Below are positions 1 to 9,707 of a stretch of DNA of 64,000 nucleotides, in pieces. Under the pieces are notes generated by a model. The model ran no database searches, was not told where the DNA came from, and saw nothing but the letters and a program-made list of their open reading frames with translations. The stretch covers positions 124,001-188,000 of the forward strand of contig JAAFAB010000001.1 in assembly GCA_018222585.1 (NCBI GenBank), in the 5' to 3' direction. The first letter of the stretch is position 1. Each line of letters starts with the position of its first letter. A program made the position numbers and the translations under genes. The DNA comes from Paracoccaceae bacterium (GTDB taxonomy: Bacteria > Pseudomonadota > Alphaproteobacteria > Rhodobacterales > Rhodobacteraceae).

Positions 1-138
1 CATCCGGGCAATGACGCTCCGCTGGAACAGGAGATCCGCCGCGCCATCGGCCTGAAGCCCGAAGGCCACGACTTCGACTATTCCCGCCAGAGGGCGGACG
101 GACAGGTCTCGCGCCACATGAGCCACACGGGCGGGTAA
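1..138 (+). CDS. C-terminal end of an unrecognised protein (5' truncated by window edge)
   Basis: The first 46 codons of the window form an open frame ending in TAA at 136-138, directly abutting the ATG of waaA (TAAATG). The visible tail is hydrophilic (ends [14 protein letters not shown]) and shows no recognisable motif. The zero-base junction suggests it is co-transcribed with waaA and so may belong to envelope or lipopolysaccharide biosynthesis, but this is inference from position only. I do not recognise the family. Confidence 0.6.
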   Translation, partial: HPGNDAPLEQEIRRAIGLKPEGHDFDYSRQRADGQVSRHMSHTGG

Positions 139-1455
139 ATGACGACCCAGGCGAGACCGACGCCCTTCTATCATTTTTATGCCGTTCTCGCCGCGCTGGC
201 CACGCCGCTGGCCTGGCGCCGCGTGCGCGCCAAGCTGACCGCCGAGGGCATCGCCCCCGACCGGCAGGGCGAACGCATGGGCCGCGCCACCCGCGCCCGC
301 CCCGAGGGACAGCTGTTCTGGTTCCACGCCGCCAGCGTCGGCGAAAGCGTCTCGGCCCTGGCGCTGATCGAGAAGGTGCTGGAGCTGGCGCCTGGCGCTC
401 ATGCGCTGGTGACCACCGGCACCGCCGGCTCGGCGCAGGTGCTGGCGGGACGGCTGCCGAAGCGGGCGATCCACCAGTTCGCACCGCTGGACACGGGCCG
501 CGCCCTGCGCCGCTTCTTCCGCCACTGGCGCCCCGATGCCGGGATCTTCGTCGAAAGCGAACTCTGGCCGCAGATGATCGTGCGTGCGCGCGCCTCGGGG
601 ATGCGGCTGGCGCTGGTCAATGCGCGGCTGTCGAAAAGCTCGCTGAAGAACTGGCGCCGCTTCGATGGCACCTTCCGTTTCCTGCTGGGCCAGTTCACCC
701 TGGTGCGCACCCAGGACCGCGCCACGCTGGAGGCGCTGCACGAGCTGGGCGCGGACCGGCAGAGCGTGGCGCAGGGTCCGAACCTGAAGGCGATGATCGC
801 CCCGCCGCCGGTCGACGCCGCCACGCTGGCCGAGCTGCGCGCCGCCTTTGACGGCCCCTTCTGGGCCGCCGCCGCCACCCACCCGGGCGAAGAGGCCGAG
901 GTGCTGCGCGCCCATCTTGCCGCCCGCACCGCCCTGCCCGGCCTGCGCCTGCTGCTGATCCCGCGCCACCCCGACCGCGCCGGGGAAATCGCCGCGCTGG
1001 TCCGCGCTGAGGGCCTGAGCCTGGCGCAACGCTCTGCCGGAGAGGCGCCCGCAGGGGCCGAGGTCTACCTGGCCGACACCCTGGGCGAGATGGGACTGTG
1101 GTATTCGCTGGCGCCGCTGGCCTTCCTCGGTGGCTCCTTCGCCACCGTCGGCGGCCATACCCCCTATGAGCCCGCCTGTTTCGCCACCCCCATCCTGCAC
1201 GGCCCCCATTACGAGAACTTCTCGGAGGTCTACGCCAGCTTCGATGCCAGCGGTGCCGCGCTGCAGGTCGCCGATGCGCAGGAACTGGGCCGCGAGGTCG
1301 TGCGCCTGCTGTCAGATCCCGGCGCCCTGGCACTGATGGCGCAGGAGGCCGGCGTCCTGTCGCGCGGACATGGCACAGAGCTGAGCCATGTCGCGGAAGA
1401 TCTCTTGCAGGCCCTTGTCCCCGGCACCCTTCCCGAGCGCCCGGGTCTGGGATAG
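139..1455 (+). CDS. waaA: 3-deoxy-D-manno-octulosonic acid (Kdo) transferase
   Basis: Transfers Kdo from CMP-Kdo to lipid A precursor at the inner face of the inner membrane, the first step of lipopolysaccharide core assembly. At 438 residues it fits the family length. The N-terminal hydrophobic stretch (about residues 11-26) is the expected membrane anchor. The segment FHAASVGES at about 62-70 holds the conserved glutamate (E69) of WaaA enzymes, and VESELWP near 140 and the TPYEPA region near 345 are family-typical. ATG follows the upstream stop without a gap. It lies 26 bases before a GT4 glycosyltransferase, consistent with a core-biosynthesis operon. Confidence 0.95.
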   Translation: MTTQARPTPFYHFYAVLAALATPLAWRRVRAKLTAEGIAPDRQGERMGRATRARPEGQLFWFHAASVGESVSALALIEKVLELAPGAHALVTTGTAGSAQVLAGRLPKRAIHQFAPLDTGRALRRFFRHWRPDAGIFVESELWPQMIVRARASGMRLALVNARLSKSSLKNWRRFDGTFRFLLGQFTLVRTQDRATLEALHELGADRQSVAQGPNLKAMIAPPPVDAATLAELRAAFDGPFWAAAATHPGEEAEVLRAHLAARTALPGLRLLLIPRHPDRAGEIAALVRAEGLSLAQRSAGEAPAGAEVYLADTLGEMGLWYSLAPLAFLGGSFATVGGHTPYEPACFATPILHGPHYENFSEVYASFDASGAALQVADAQELGREVVRLLSDPGALALMAQEAGVLSRGHGTELSHVAEDLLQALVPGTLPERPGLG

Positions 1456-1481
1456 GAAAGCCCCAAAGCGGGAGACCTTCC

Positions 1482-2543
1482 ATGACTCAGCCCGATATCG
1501 CCCGAACCGAGGTGATCGCGCCGAACTTCAAGAAACGCATGTCCGGGGTGACCTCGACGGTCTATCGCCTCGTGCCGCTGCAGGCGCGCGACATGGCGAT
1601 CGTGTCTTCTGGCCCCGCAGTGCCCGCCGATGTGCCCCAGGTGCCGGTGCGCGCGCTGCTGACCATGTCCCGGCGCGGCCCCTCGGGCCCCCGGGTCTGG
1701 CACGCCCGTCGCAACAACGAGATGCTGGCCGGCATCGCCCTGAAGCGGCTTCTGGGCAAGCGGCTGAAGCTGATGTTCACCTCGGCGGCGCAGCGCGACC
1801 ACAAGGGCTTCACCAAGTGGATGATCCGCCAGATGGATGCGGTGGTGGCCACCTCGGCCCGCTCGCAGAGCTTCCTGGAAGTGCCCTCGGTGGTGCAGCA
1901 CCACGGCATCGACGCCGACCTGTTCTGCCCCGCGACCGACAAGGCCGCCCTGCGCCGGGAGCTGGGCCTGCCCGAAGGCCAGACCCTCGTCGGCTGCTTC
2001 GGGCGCATCCGGCCGCAGAAGGGCAATGACCTGTTCATCCAGTCCATGCTGCGCCTGCTGCCCGAGCGGCCCGGTGTGACGGCGGTGATGATGGGCGGCG
2101 TGACCGAGCAGTTCCAGGACTTCCACGCCGGGCTGAAGGCCGAGGTCGAACAGGCGGGCCTCTCGGACCGGGTGCTCTTCCTGCCCGAGGATCCGCACTG
2201 GGACATCTCGCGCTGGTTCCGCGCCCTCGATCTCTATATCGCGCCGCAACGCTGGGAGGGCTTCGGCCTGACCCCGATGGAAGCCATGTCCTGCGGCGTG
2301 CCCGTGGTCGCCACCCGCGCCGGCGCCTTCGAGGATTTCATCCCCGATGGCGTCGCCGGCAGCATCGTCGATATCGAGGATCTGGACGCCCTGACCCAGG
2401 CCACCGCCCGGCTGCTGGACGATGCGACCCTGCGCGCCGGCTACGCCCAGGCGGCGCGCGCCCATGTGCTGCAAAGCTGCCGGATCGAGCAGGAGGCCGA
2501 GGCGCTGAACGCGATCTATCGCCGCCTCTTGTCCGAGGGCTGA
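1482..2543 (+). CDS. GT4-family glycosyltransferase, probably lipopolysaccharide core (LpcC-like)
   Basis: 353 residues with a two-Rossmann GT-B fold. The C-terminal half carries the glycine-rich CFGRIRPQKG segment (about 172-181) and the EX7E nucleotide-sugar motif EGFGLTPME (E259, E267), followed by the SCGVPVVAT loop. No signal peptide or membrane segment, as expected for a cytoplasmic-face enzyme. Position right after waaA suggests it adds a sugar (mannose in Rhizobium LpcC) to the Kdo of lipid A. The substrate assignment is inference from neighbourhood and general similarity, not from specificity residues. Confidence 0.85.
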   Translation: MTQPDIARTEVIAPNFKKRMSGVTSTVYRLVPLQARDMAIVSSGPAVPADVPQVPVRALLTMSRRGPSGPRVWHARRNNEMLAGIALKRLLGKRLKLMFTSAAQRDHKGFTKWMIRQMDAVVATSARSQSFLEVPSVVQHHGIDADLFCPATDKAALRRELGLPEGQTLVGCFGRIRPQKGNDLFIQSMLRLLPERPGVTAVMMGGVTEQFQDFHAGLKAEVEQAGLSDRVLFLPEDPHWDISRWFRALDLYIAPQRWEGFGLTPMEAMSCGVPVVATRAGAFEDFIPDGVAGSIVDIEDLDALTQATARLLDDATLRAGYAQAARAHVLQSCRIEQEAEALNAIYRRLLSEG

Positions 2544-2576
2544 GCCTGCCGCTACCCTGCCGCCAAGGGGGCTGCC

Positions 2577-2966
2577 ATGCTGACCAGGTTCCACCATGTC
2601 GCGCTGATCTGCGCCGACTACCCACGCTCGCGCGCCTTCTATACCGGGGTGCTGGGCCTCTCGGTGATCGCCGAGACCTACCGTGCCGCGCGTGACAGCT
2701 GGAAGCTGGACCTCGCCCTGCCCGGCGGCGGCCAGATCGAGCTGTTCTCCTTCCCCGACGCCCCGCCCCGGCCGACCCGCCCCGAGGCGCAGGGGCTGCG
2801 CCATCTCTGCTTCGCCACCGAAGACCTCGACGCGGCCATCGCCGAGCTGGCCCGTCAGGGTGTCGAAACGGAAGAGATCCGTACCGACCCGCTCACCGGC
2901 GCGCGCTTCACCTTCTTCGCCGATCCCGACGGGCTGCCGCTGGAACTCTACGAGGAGCTGGGATGA
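2577..2966 (+). CDS. VOC-superfamily metalloprotein (glyoxalase/bleomycin-resistance fold, GloA2/YaeR-like)
   Basis: 129 residues forming paired beta-alpha-beta-beta-beta modules. Likely metal ligands are the histidine in FHHVAL at the N-terminus, the histidine of GLRHLCFA in the middle and the glutamate of LPLELYEE at the end. It resembles the E. coli YaeR/GloA2 subgroup (short, DPDGLPLELYE ending), whose physiological substrate is not firmly known. Its TGA overlaps the ATG of the downstream EamA transporter by 4 bases (ATGA), so the two are translationally coupled. Confidence 0.85.
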   Translation: MLTRFHHVALICADYPRSRAFYTGVLGLSVIAETYRAARDSWKLDLALPGGGQIELFSFPDAPPRPTRPEAQGLRHLCFATEDLDAAIAELARQGVETEEIRTDPLTGARFTFFADPDGLPLELYEELG

Positions 2967-3874
2967 CCACGCCCGCCGCCTCACGCACCGCCGGCGTCCT
3001 GTTCTGCCTGCTCGCCGCGACGACCTGGGGCACCACCGGCACCGCCGCCAGCTTCGCGCCGGATGTGCCCGCCGTGGCCATCGGCGCGGCGGCCATGGGC
3101 ATCGGCGGGCTGTTGCAGGCCCTGATCTCGCTGCGCCGGATCGGCCGGGCCCGCGCCCTGCTGGCCCGCCACCGGGTGCTGCTGGTGATCGGCGCGCTCT
3201 CTGTCGCGCTCTACCCGCTGGCCTTCTACGGCGCGATGCGGCTGGCGGGGGTGACGGTGGGCACGGTGATCTCCATCGGCTCGGCTCCGGCCATCGCGGC
3301 GCTGATCGAGACCCGGCTGGAGGGCAGCCGCCTCAGCCCCCGCTGGCTGATCGGCGTCTGCTTCGGCCTCGCGGGCATGGTGCTGCTGGCCACGACCGAG
3401 GGCGGCCCGCCCGGACAGGCGCCGAACCTGCCCCTGGGCGTCGCGCTCGGCCTGGCGGCGGGGGGCAGCTATGCGCTTTATTCCTGGACCGCGCGGCGGC
3501 TGATGCAGCAGGGCGTCGCGGCGCCGGCGGCCATGGGCGCCACCTTCGGGCTGGGCGGGCTGCTGCTGATGCCGGTGCTGGCGGCAACCGGCGCGCCCTT
3601 CCTCGCAAGCCCCGGCAACCTCGCCGTCGGCGCCTACATGGCGCTGGTGCCGATGTTCGCCGGCTATCTCGCCTTCGGCCAGGCCCTGTCGCGGATCACC
3701 AGCAGCCAGGCCACGACGATCTCGCTGTTCGAACCCGTCGTCGCCGCCCTGCTGGCGATCCTGGTGGTCGGAGAGCGCCTGCCCGTCACGGGCTGGCTTG
3801 GCGTCGGGCTGATCCTCGCCTGCCTGCTCTGGACCGAGGTTCCCCTGCCGCGCCGCCGCCACCGCATGGCCTGA
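2963..3874 (+). CDS. EamA/DMT-superfamily transporter
   Basis: 303 residues with about ten hydrophobic helices in two repeated EamA halves (first half starts at GVLFCLLAATTWGTTGTAA, second at GVALGLAAGGSYALYSW). The SQATTISLFEPVVAALLAILVVGE segment near the end is the classic last-domain signature. These are inner-membrane metabolite exporters; the substrate cannot be read from sequence. ATGA overlap with the VOC gene. Ends the waaA-side plus-strand run, convergent with the M20 genes. Confidence 0.9.
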   Translation: MTTPAASRTAGVLFCLLAATTWGTTGTAASFAPDVPAVAIGAAAMGIGGLLQALISLRRIGRARALLARHRVLLVIGALSVALYPLAFYGAMRLAGVTVGTVISIGSAPAIAALIETRLEGSRLSPRWLIGVCFGLAGMVLLATTEGGPPGQAPNLPLGVALGLAAGGSYALYSWTARRLMQQGVAAPAAMGATFGLGGLLLMPVLAATGAPFLASPGNLAVGAYMALVPMFAGYLAFGQALSRITSSQATTISLFEPVVAALLAILVVGERLPVTGWLGVGLILACLLWTEVPLPRRRHRMA

Positions 3875-3885
3875 GACATGCGAAA

Positions 3886-3909
3886 GGGCGCCCGGAAAGC
3901 CGGACGCCC
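3886..3909. terminator. Stem-loop between convergent genes
   Basis: GGGCGCCCGG (3886-3895), AAAG loop, CCGGACGCCC (3900-3909): a 10-bp stem with one mismatch, just after the EamA stop and 55 bases before the stop of the convergent M20 gene. No good T-run on either side, so efficiency is uncertain. Confidence 0.5.
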
Positions 3910-3911
3910 TG

Positions 3912-3950
3912 CATCATCACCAGGCTGAAAATACTCCCGCCGGAGGCCTC
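3912..3950 (-). repeat. Half copy of the GTATTT-type intergenic repeat (family R1)
   Basis: On the minus strand 3915-3947 is identical over 33 bases to 14108-14140, the left arm of the full R1 element. The right arm and the G-rich hairpin module are absent here. It sits between the convergent EamA and M20 genes. Confidence 0.8.
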
Positions 3951-3964
3951 CCCGGCCGCAGTCC

Positions 3965-5125
<1,161 letters not shown>

Positions 5126-5149
5126 CTGGGGGCTCCTTGGTGGGGACGG

Positions 5150-6310
5150 TCAGCGGGACAGCGGCAGGCGGGCCTCGGCCAGCTCCGCGATCCAGCTCAT
5201 CCCGTAGGGGATGACCGCGTCGTTGAATTCATATTCGGGATGGTGCAGCCCGGCGCTGTCGCCGTTGCCGACCAGGATATAGGCGCCGGGGCGGCGGCGC
5301 AGCATCTCGGCGAAGTCGTCCGCGCCCATGACGGGCGGGAAATCGGTGGTCGCCGAGGAGACCCTGTTGCCCGCCTCTGCCGCGAAACCGACGTTCTCGG
5401 CGTGGTTGATCAGCACCGGCGGACCGGGCAGGAAGGTGATCTCGGCAGAGACGCCATAGGCGGCGGCGGTGGCCGTGGTGACCTCTTCGATCCGGGTGCG
5501 GACCTGGGTCTGCACCGCGTCGTCATGCACTCGGTAGGTGCCCTTGAGGTGGACGACTTCGGGAATGACGTTGTAGGTATTGGTCTCGGTCACGAAGCCG
5601 CAGATAGAGACCACGGCATTCTGCACCGGATCGACATTGCGGCTGACGATGCTCTGCAGCGCCGTCACCACCTGCGCGGCGGCCAGCGTCGTGTCGATGT
5701 TGAGGTTGGGCATGGCGGCATGTCCCCCCCGCCCCGTCAGCACCACGTCGAAGCGTTCCGGCGCGGCGAACTGCGGCCCGGCGCGCAGGGTGAAATCCCC
5801 CAGCGGCTTGCCCGGCCAGTTGTGCATCCCATAGACCTCGTCCACCCCGAAGCGGCCCATCAGCCCATCCTCGATCATCGCCTTCGCACCACCGCCGCCC
5901 TCTTCGGCGGGCTGGAAGATGCAGACGACGGAGCCGGCGAAATTGCGCGTCTCGGCCAGGTATTGCGCCGCCCCGAGCAGCATCGAGGTATGCCCGTCAT
6001 GGCCGCAGGCATGCATCTTGCCGGGCACGGTGGAGGCATGGGGCAGCCCCGTCGCCTCGAGGATCGGCAGGGCGTCCATATCGGCACGGAAACCGACGGT
6101 GCCGCCCGTCCCCTTGCCCCGGATCACGGCGACCACGCCGGTCTGGCCCACGCCCTCGACCACCTCGTCACAGCCGAAGCTGCGCAGCTTCTCGGCGACG
6201 AAACGGGCGGTCTCGTGCTCCTCGAAGCGCAGTTCGGGGTGGGCATGGATATGGCGGCGCCAGGTGGCGACCTCGGGGGCCAGTTCGGCGATGCGGTTGC
6301 GCAGGGGCAT
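5150..6310 (-). CDS. M20-family aminoacylase/amidohydrolase, copy 2
   Basis: 386-residue tandem paralogue of 3965-5125. Same motifs: MHACGHDGHT (C102, H104), AEEGGGG (E136, E137), MHNWPGKPLG and the GRGGHAAMP stretch at the lid domain. The two proteins align end to end but differ in the lid (here YRVHDDAVQTQ, there IRTMSKESRAL), which suggests split substrate range after duplication. Its ATG overlaps the argE stop (TGATG), so it is translationally coupled to argE. Confidence 0.88.
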   Translation of the reverse strand: MPLRNRIAELAPEVATWRRHIHAHPELRFEEHETARFVAEKLRSFGCDEVVEGVGQTGVVAVIRGKGTGGTVGFRADMDALPILEATGLPHASTVPGKMHACGHDGHTSMLLGAAQYLAETRNFAGSVVCIFQPAEEGGGGAKAMIEDGLMGRFGVDEVYGMHNWPGKPLGDFTLRAGPQFAAPERFDVVLTGRGGHAAMPNLNIDTTLAAAQVVTALQSIVSRNVDPVQNAVVSICGFVTETNTYNVIPEVVHLKGTYRVHDDAVQTQVRTRIEEVTTATAAAYGVSAEITFLPGPPVLINHAENVGFAAEAGNRVSSATTDFPPVMGADDFAEMLRRRPGAYILVGNGDSAGLHHPEYEFNDAVIPYGMSWIAELAEARLPLSR

Positions 6311-7494
6311 CAGAGGCCCTCCAGGTGGTCGAGCAGGCGGCGCATGTAGTCCACGCCCCGGTCGAACTGCTCGACGGTGATGAATTCGTCCGGCTGGTGC
6401 GCCTGGGCGATGTCGCCGGGGCCGCAGACCACGGCGGACATGCCGCGCGCCTGGAAGTAGCCGGCCTCGGTGCCGTAGCTGACCACATGGCTGCCGTTGT
6501 CGCCGGTCAGCTGCCGCGCCAGGCGTTCGGCGGCGCCGTCGGTCTCGGGTGTCAGCCCCTTGGCATCGAAGAGCCGCGTCAGGGTGATCGAAGTCTCGGG
6601 GCGCACCGCCTGCATCCCGGCCTCGACGCGGCGCACCTCCTCCTCGTAGGCTTTCGCGTAGCTTTCGGGATCCTCGCCCGGCACGCAGCGGAAGGCCATC
6701 ACGAACTGGCAGCTCCTGGCGGTGATGTTATGCGCCGTTCCGCCCGAGATCATGCCGACATGGGCATTGGTCCAGGGCGGATCGAACAGCGCATCGGTGC
6801 CCTGCGGTTCCTTCGCGGCATTGGCGGCGTTGACCGCATTGCCCCAGTCGACCAGCTTCGCCGCCTCCATGATCGCCGAGACACCCGTGTAGGCGATGGA
6901 GCTGTGCACCTCGAAGCCGTTGACCTGGGTGTCGAAGGCCACCCCCGCCTTGTGGCCCGAGACCACCTGCAGCATCGTCGGTTCCCCGATCAGCGCCACG
7001 GCGGGCTTGGGCACATGCGGCAGGGCGTCCTCCAGCAACGGATCGGCGCCGAGCAGGCCGATTTCCTCGTCGTAGGTGAAGGCAAGGTGCAGCGGCTTGC
7101 CCAGCTTGCGGCGGCTCGCCTCGGCCAGGGCCCAGACCGCCAGCGCATCGAAACCCTTCATGTCAGCGCAACCGCGCCCGAAAAGCTTGCCGTCCCGCTC
7201 GGTGACCTCGAAGGGATCCGAGGACCATTCCTGCCCGTCCACCGGCACCACGTCCGTATGGCCCGAGAGTACCACCCCGCCCTCTTCCGACGGCCCAGTC
7301 CAGGCCCAGAGTCCGGCCTTGGGCTCGTTGGGGTGGGGGTGTCGGTAGCAGGTGACGCCGTGGCTTTCGAGGTAGCCCTGCACCCAGTCGATCAGCGGCA
7401 GGTTGCTGTCGCGGGAGACCGTGGGGAAGGAGACGAGCTTGGCAAGGATCTCGCGCGGGGAGAGGCTTTCTGGGCCGGACGAACGGAGCGTCAT
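6310..7494 (-). CDS. argE: Acetylornithine deacetylase (M20A family)
   Basis: Hydrolyses N2-acetylornithine or related N-acetyl amino acids in the cytoplasm. From the chosen start the protein is 394 residues. Metal ligands are seen at SGHTDVVP (H79, D81), GCADMKG (D111) and YDEEIG (E143/E144), with GTEAGYFQ near the end. ATG at 7494 is preferred over the longer frame (GTG-like start 7584) because the extra 30 residues are arginine-rich and unlike the family, and an AGGAAAG box precedes 7494. It sits in a cluster with two other M20 enzymes and a peptide ABC transporter, so a catabolic role on imported peptides or acyl amino acids is as likely as arginine biosynthesis. Confidence 0.82.
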   Translation of the reverse strand: MTLRSSGPESLSPREILAKLVSFPTVSRDSNLPLIDWVQGYLESHGVTCYRHPHPNEPKAGLWAWTGPSEEGGVVLSGHTDVVPVDGQEWSSDPFEVTERDGKLFGRGCADMKGFDALAVWALAEASRRKLGKPLHLAFTYDEEIGLLGADPLLEDALPHVPKPAVALIGEPTMLQVVSGHKAGVAFDTQVNGFEVHSSIAYTGVSAIMEAAKLVDWGNAVNAANAAKEPQGTDALFDPPWTNAHVGMISGGTAHNITARSCQFVMAFRCVPGEDPESYAKAYEEEVRRVEAGMQAVRPETSITLTRLFDAKGLTPETDGAAERLARQLTGDNGSHVVSYGTEAGYFQARGMSAVVCGPGDIAQAHQPDEFITVEQFDRGVDYMRRLLDHLEGL

Positions 7495-7509
7495 AGGGGG
7501 TCTTTCCTG

Positions 7510-7573
7510 CCGCGCGACACTCTCGCGCGGATCTTGTTGCAATGGGTGCCGGGGGCGCCGGCATTGTCCGGCG
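7510..7573 (-). other. Two tandem stem-loops between the ABC ATPase gene and argE
   Basis: CCGCGCGA (7510-7517), 5-base loop, TCGCGCGG (7523-7530), and GCGCCGG (7554-7560), 6-base loop, CCGGCGC (7567-7573): two perfect inverted repeats in a 105-base gap inside what looks like one transcription unit. They could slow transcription read-through or protect mRNA ends. No T-run, so they are not simple terminators. Confidence 0.45.
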
Positions 7574-7599
7574 CAGTCTCGCACAGTCCCCGGGGAAGG

Positions 7600-9435
7600 T
7601 CAGTAGCCGCTGTCGGTGGTCAGCACGAAATGGTCCTCGCCCACCTTCTCGTAAACCGAAGGTTCGGCCTGGTAGTCGAGATCGTGGATCGGCGAGGGGA
7701 TCGGCTTGAAATTCAACTCGTGCTCGGACTTGCGTCGGGTCGGATCGGCAATCGGCACGGCCTTCATCAGCGCCTTTGTATAAGCGTGCTGGGGGTTCTC
7801 GAAGACCGACTGGCGGCTGCCGATCTCGACGATGCGACCCAGGTACATGACGCCGACACGGTGGCTGACGCGCTCGACCACGGCCATGTCATGAGAAATG
7901 AAGAGGAACGACAGGCCCAGGTCGGCCTGCAGTTCCATCATCAGGTTCACCACCTGCGCCTGCACCGAGACGTCCAGCGCCGAAACCGCCTCGTCGGCGA
8001 CGATCAGCTTGGGGTTCAGGGCCAGCGCCCGGGCGATGGCGACCCGCTGCCGCTGGCCGCCCGACAGCTCGTGCGGGTAGCGGCGCATGAAGCTGCGCGG
8101 CAGTTCGACCCGGTCGAACAGCATCTCGACGCGCTTCTGCATCTCCGCGCCCTTCAGAGTGCCGAAGTTGCGCATCGGCTCGGCCACCTGGTCCGAGAGC
8201 TGCATCTGCGGGTTCAGCGAGGCAAACGGATCCTGGAAAATCATCTGCATGTCGAGCCGCGCCTTGCGCAGGTCGCGGTCGTTCAGCGCCATGATGTCCT
8301 TGCCATCGAGATCGATCTCGCCGGCCAGCGGTTCGACCAGGCGCAGCACCGAGCGGCCGGTGGTCGACTTGCCGCAGCCGGATTCGCCGACCAGCGACAG
8401 GGTCTGTCCCTTGCGGATGTCGAAGGAGACATCCTCGACCGCGTGCACGTTGGCGACGGTGCGGCGCATCACGCCGCCCTTCACCGGAAAGCGGGTGGTC
8501 AGGTTCCTGACCGAAAGCAGCACCTCGTCCTTGCCGGGGATCGGCGCGATCTTCTGGCCCTCGACCCCGAACAGTTTCATCGGCTCGGGCAGCGGCTTGC
8601 CGGTCATCTCGCCAAGCTTGGGCACCGCGGCCAGCAGGGCCTTGGTGTAATCATGGGTGGGGGCGTTGAAGATCTGTTCGACCGGACCCTCTTCCACCTT
8701 GTTGCCGCGGAACATGACGACCACGCGGTCGGCCATCTGTGCCACGACGGCCATGTCGTGCGTGATGAACATCACCGCCGTGCCGGTCTCGCGCTTCAGG
8801 CGGTCCATCAGGGCGAGGATCTCGGCCTGGATGGTCACGTCCAGCGCGGTGGTCGGCTCGTCGGCGATCAGCAGGCGTGGCTCGCAGGCCAGGGCCATGG
8901 CGATGACGACCCGCTGACGCATCCCGCCGGAAAGTTCGTGCGGATACTGCTTGATTCGGCGCTCGGGCTCGGGGATGCGCACTTCGCGCAGCAGTTCGAC
9001 GGCGCGGGCCATGGCCTGCTTGCGGCTCATGCCCTTGTGCAGCCTCAGCCCCTCGGAGAGCTGGCGGCCGACGGTGAAGACCGGGTTCAGCGCCGTCATC
9101 GGCTCCTGGAAGATCATCCCGATCTCGTTGCCGCGGATTGTCCGCATCAGCCCCTGCTCGGCACTGGCCAGATCGACCTCACCCTCGGTCTTGCGATCAA
9201 AAATTAGGCGCCCCCCGGCGATTTTTCCGCCGCCGAACTCTACCAGCCGCATCAGCGACAGCGAGGAAACCGACTTGCCCGAACCGGATTCGCCGACCAC
9301 GCAAACCGTCTCTCCGGGGTTGATCTGGAACGAGACATCCTCGACCCCGATGACCGGACCGTCCTTTGTCTCGAAGGAGACACGCAGATTTTCGATGCGA
9401 GCAATGGGGGCGGCGGAACCGTCGGTATCTAGCAT
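7600..9435 (-). CDS. Peptide ABC transporter, two fused ATP-binding subunits (DppD-DppF / GsiA type)
   Basis: 611 residues with two complete ABC cassettes. Cassette 1 has Walker A GESGSGKS, signature LSGGMRQR and Walker B LLIADEPT. Cassette 2 has [17 protein letters not shown] and [12 protein letters not shown]. Each ends with an oligopeptide/dipeptide C-terminal extension. Such double ATPases energise uptake of di- and oligopeptides, glutathione or nickel chelates with the binding protein and permeases encoded divergently (9708-13541). ATG 9435 is chosen over the TTG at 9465 because the sequence after it matches the usual start of the family. Confidence 0.92.
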   Translation of the reverse strand: MLDTDGSAAPIARIENLRVSFETKDGPVIGVEDVSFQINPGETVCVVGESGSGKSVSSLSLMRLVEFGGGKIAGGRLIFDRKTEGEVDLASAEQGLMRTIRGNEIGMIFQEPMTALNPVFTVGRQLSEGLRLHKGMSRKQAMARAVELLREVRIPEPERRIKQYPHELSGGMRQRVVIAMALACEPRLLIADEPTTALDVTIQAEILALMDRLKRETGTAVMFITHDMAVVAQMADRVVVMFRGNKVEEGPVEQIFNAPTHDYTKALLAAVPKLGEMTGKPLPEPMKLFGVEGQKIAPIPGKDEVLLSVRNLTTRFPVKGGVMRRTVANVHAVEDVSFDIRKGQTLSLVGESGCGKSTTGRSVLRLVEPLAGEIDLDGKDIMALNDRDLRKARLDMQMIFQDPFASLNPQMQLSDQVAEPMRNFGTLKGAEMQKRVEMLFDRVELPRSFMRRYPHELSGGQRQRVAIARALALNPKLIVADEAVSALDVSVQAQVVNLMMELQADLGLSFLFISHDMAVVERVSHRVGVMYLGRIVEIGSRQSVFENPQHAYTKALMKAVPIADPTRRKSEHELNFKPIPSPIHDLDYQAEPSVYEKVGEDHFVLTTDSGY

Positions 9436-9610
9436 GAGGAGCCCTGTGAGAGTGGTGACCCGCAAACGCTACAGAGGCTTTGCGAAGCTTGTCAAACCGC
9501 CTCTCCCCCTGTCCCGGCGTTACCCCCTCTCCCTTTGCGTCAGCCGAGCGAGAGGGTTGCTTTTTGATCGAATCCGATTTTCGATACCCCCATCCTCGGG
9601 TGGGTGTCTG

Positions 9611-9641
9611 ACGCCCGGCAGCCTTTCGGGCCGCCGGGCGT
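9611..9641 (+). promoter_or_regulatory. Stem-loop in the leader of the peptide-binding-protein gene
   Basis: ACGCCCGGC (9611-9619) pairs with GCCGGGCGT (9633-9641), with an inner GCC/GGC pair around a TTTCG loop. It lies 66 bases upstream of the ATG at 9708, in the 272-base gap between divergent transporter genes. It could be an attenuator, or a terminator-like leader structure; only weak T content follows. The rest of the gap is T- and C-rich and has no operator I can name. Confidence 0.4.
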
Positions 9642-9707
9642 TCTGGATATCGCCCGGGTCAACGATCGGACCCGCAAGGTCCGGCACAGTTCAACTGGGA
9701 GAAACCA

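Noticed and set aside
6325-9207. 960-codon open frame on the plus strand opposite argE and the ABC ATPase
   Set aside because: Antisense shadow of two well-supported genes; His/Gly/Gln-rich composition and no motifs, typical of high-GC mirror frames.
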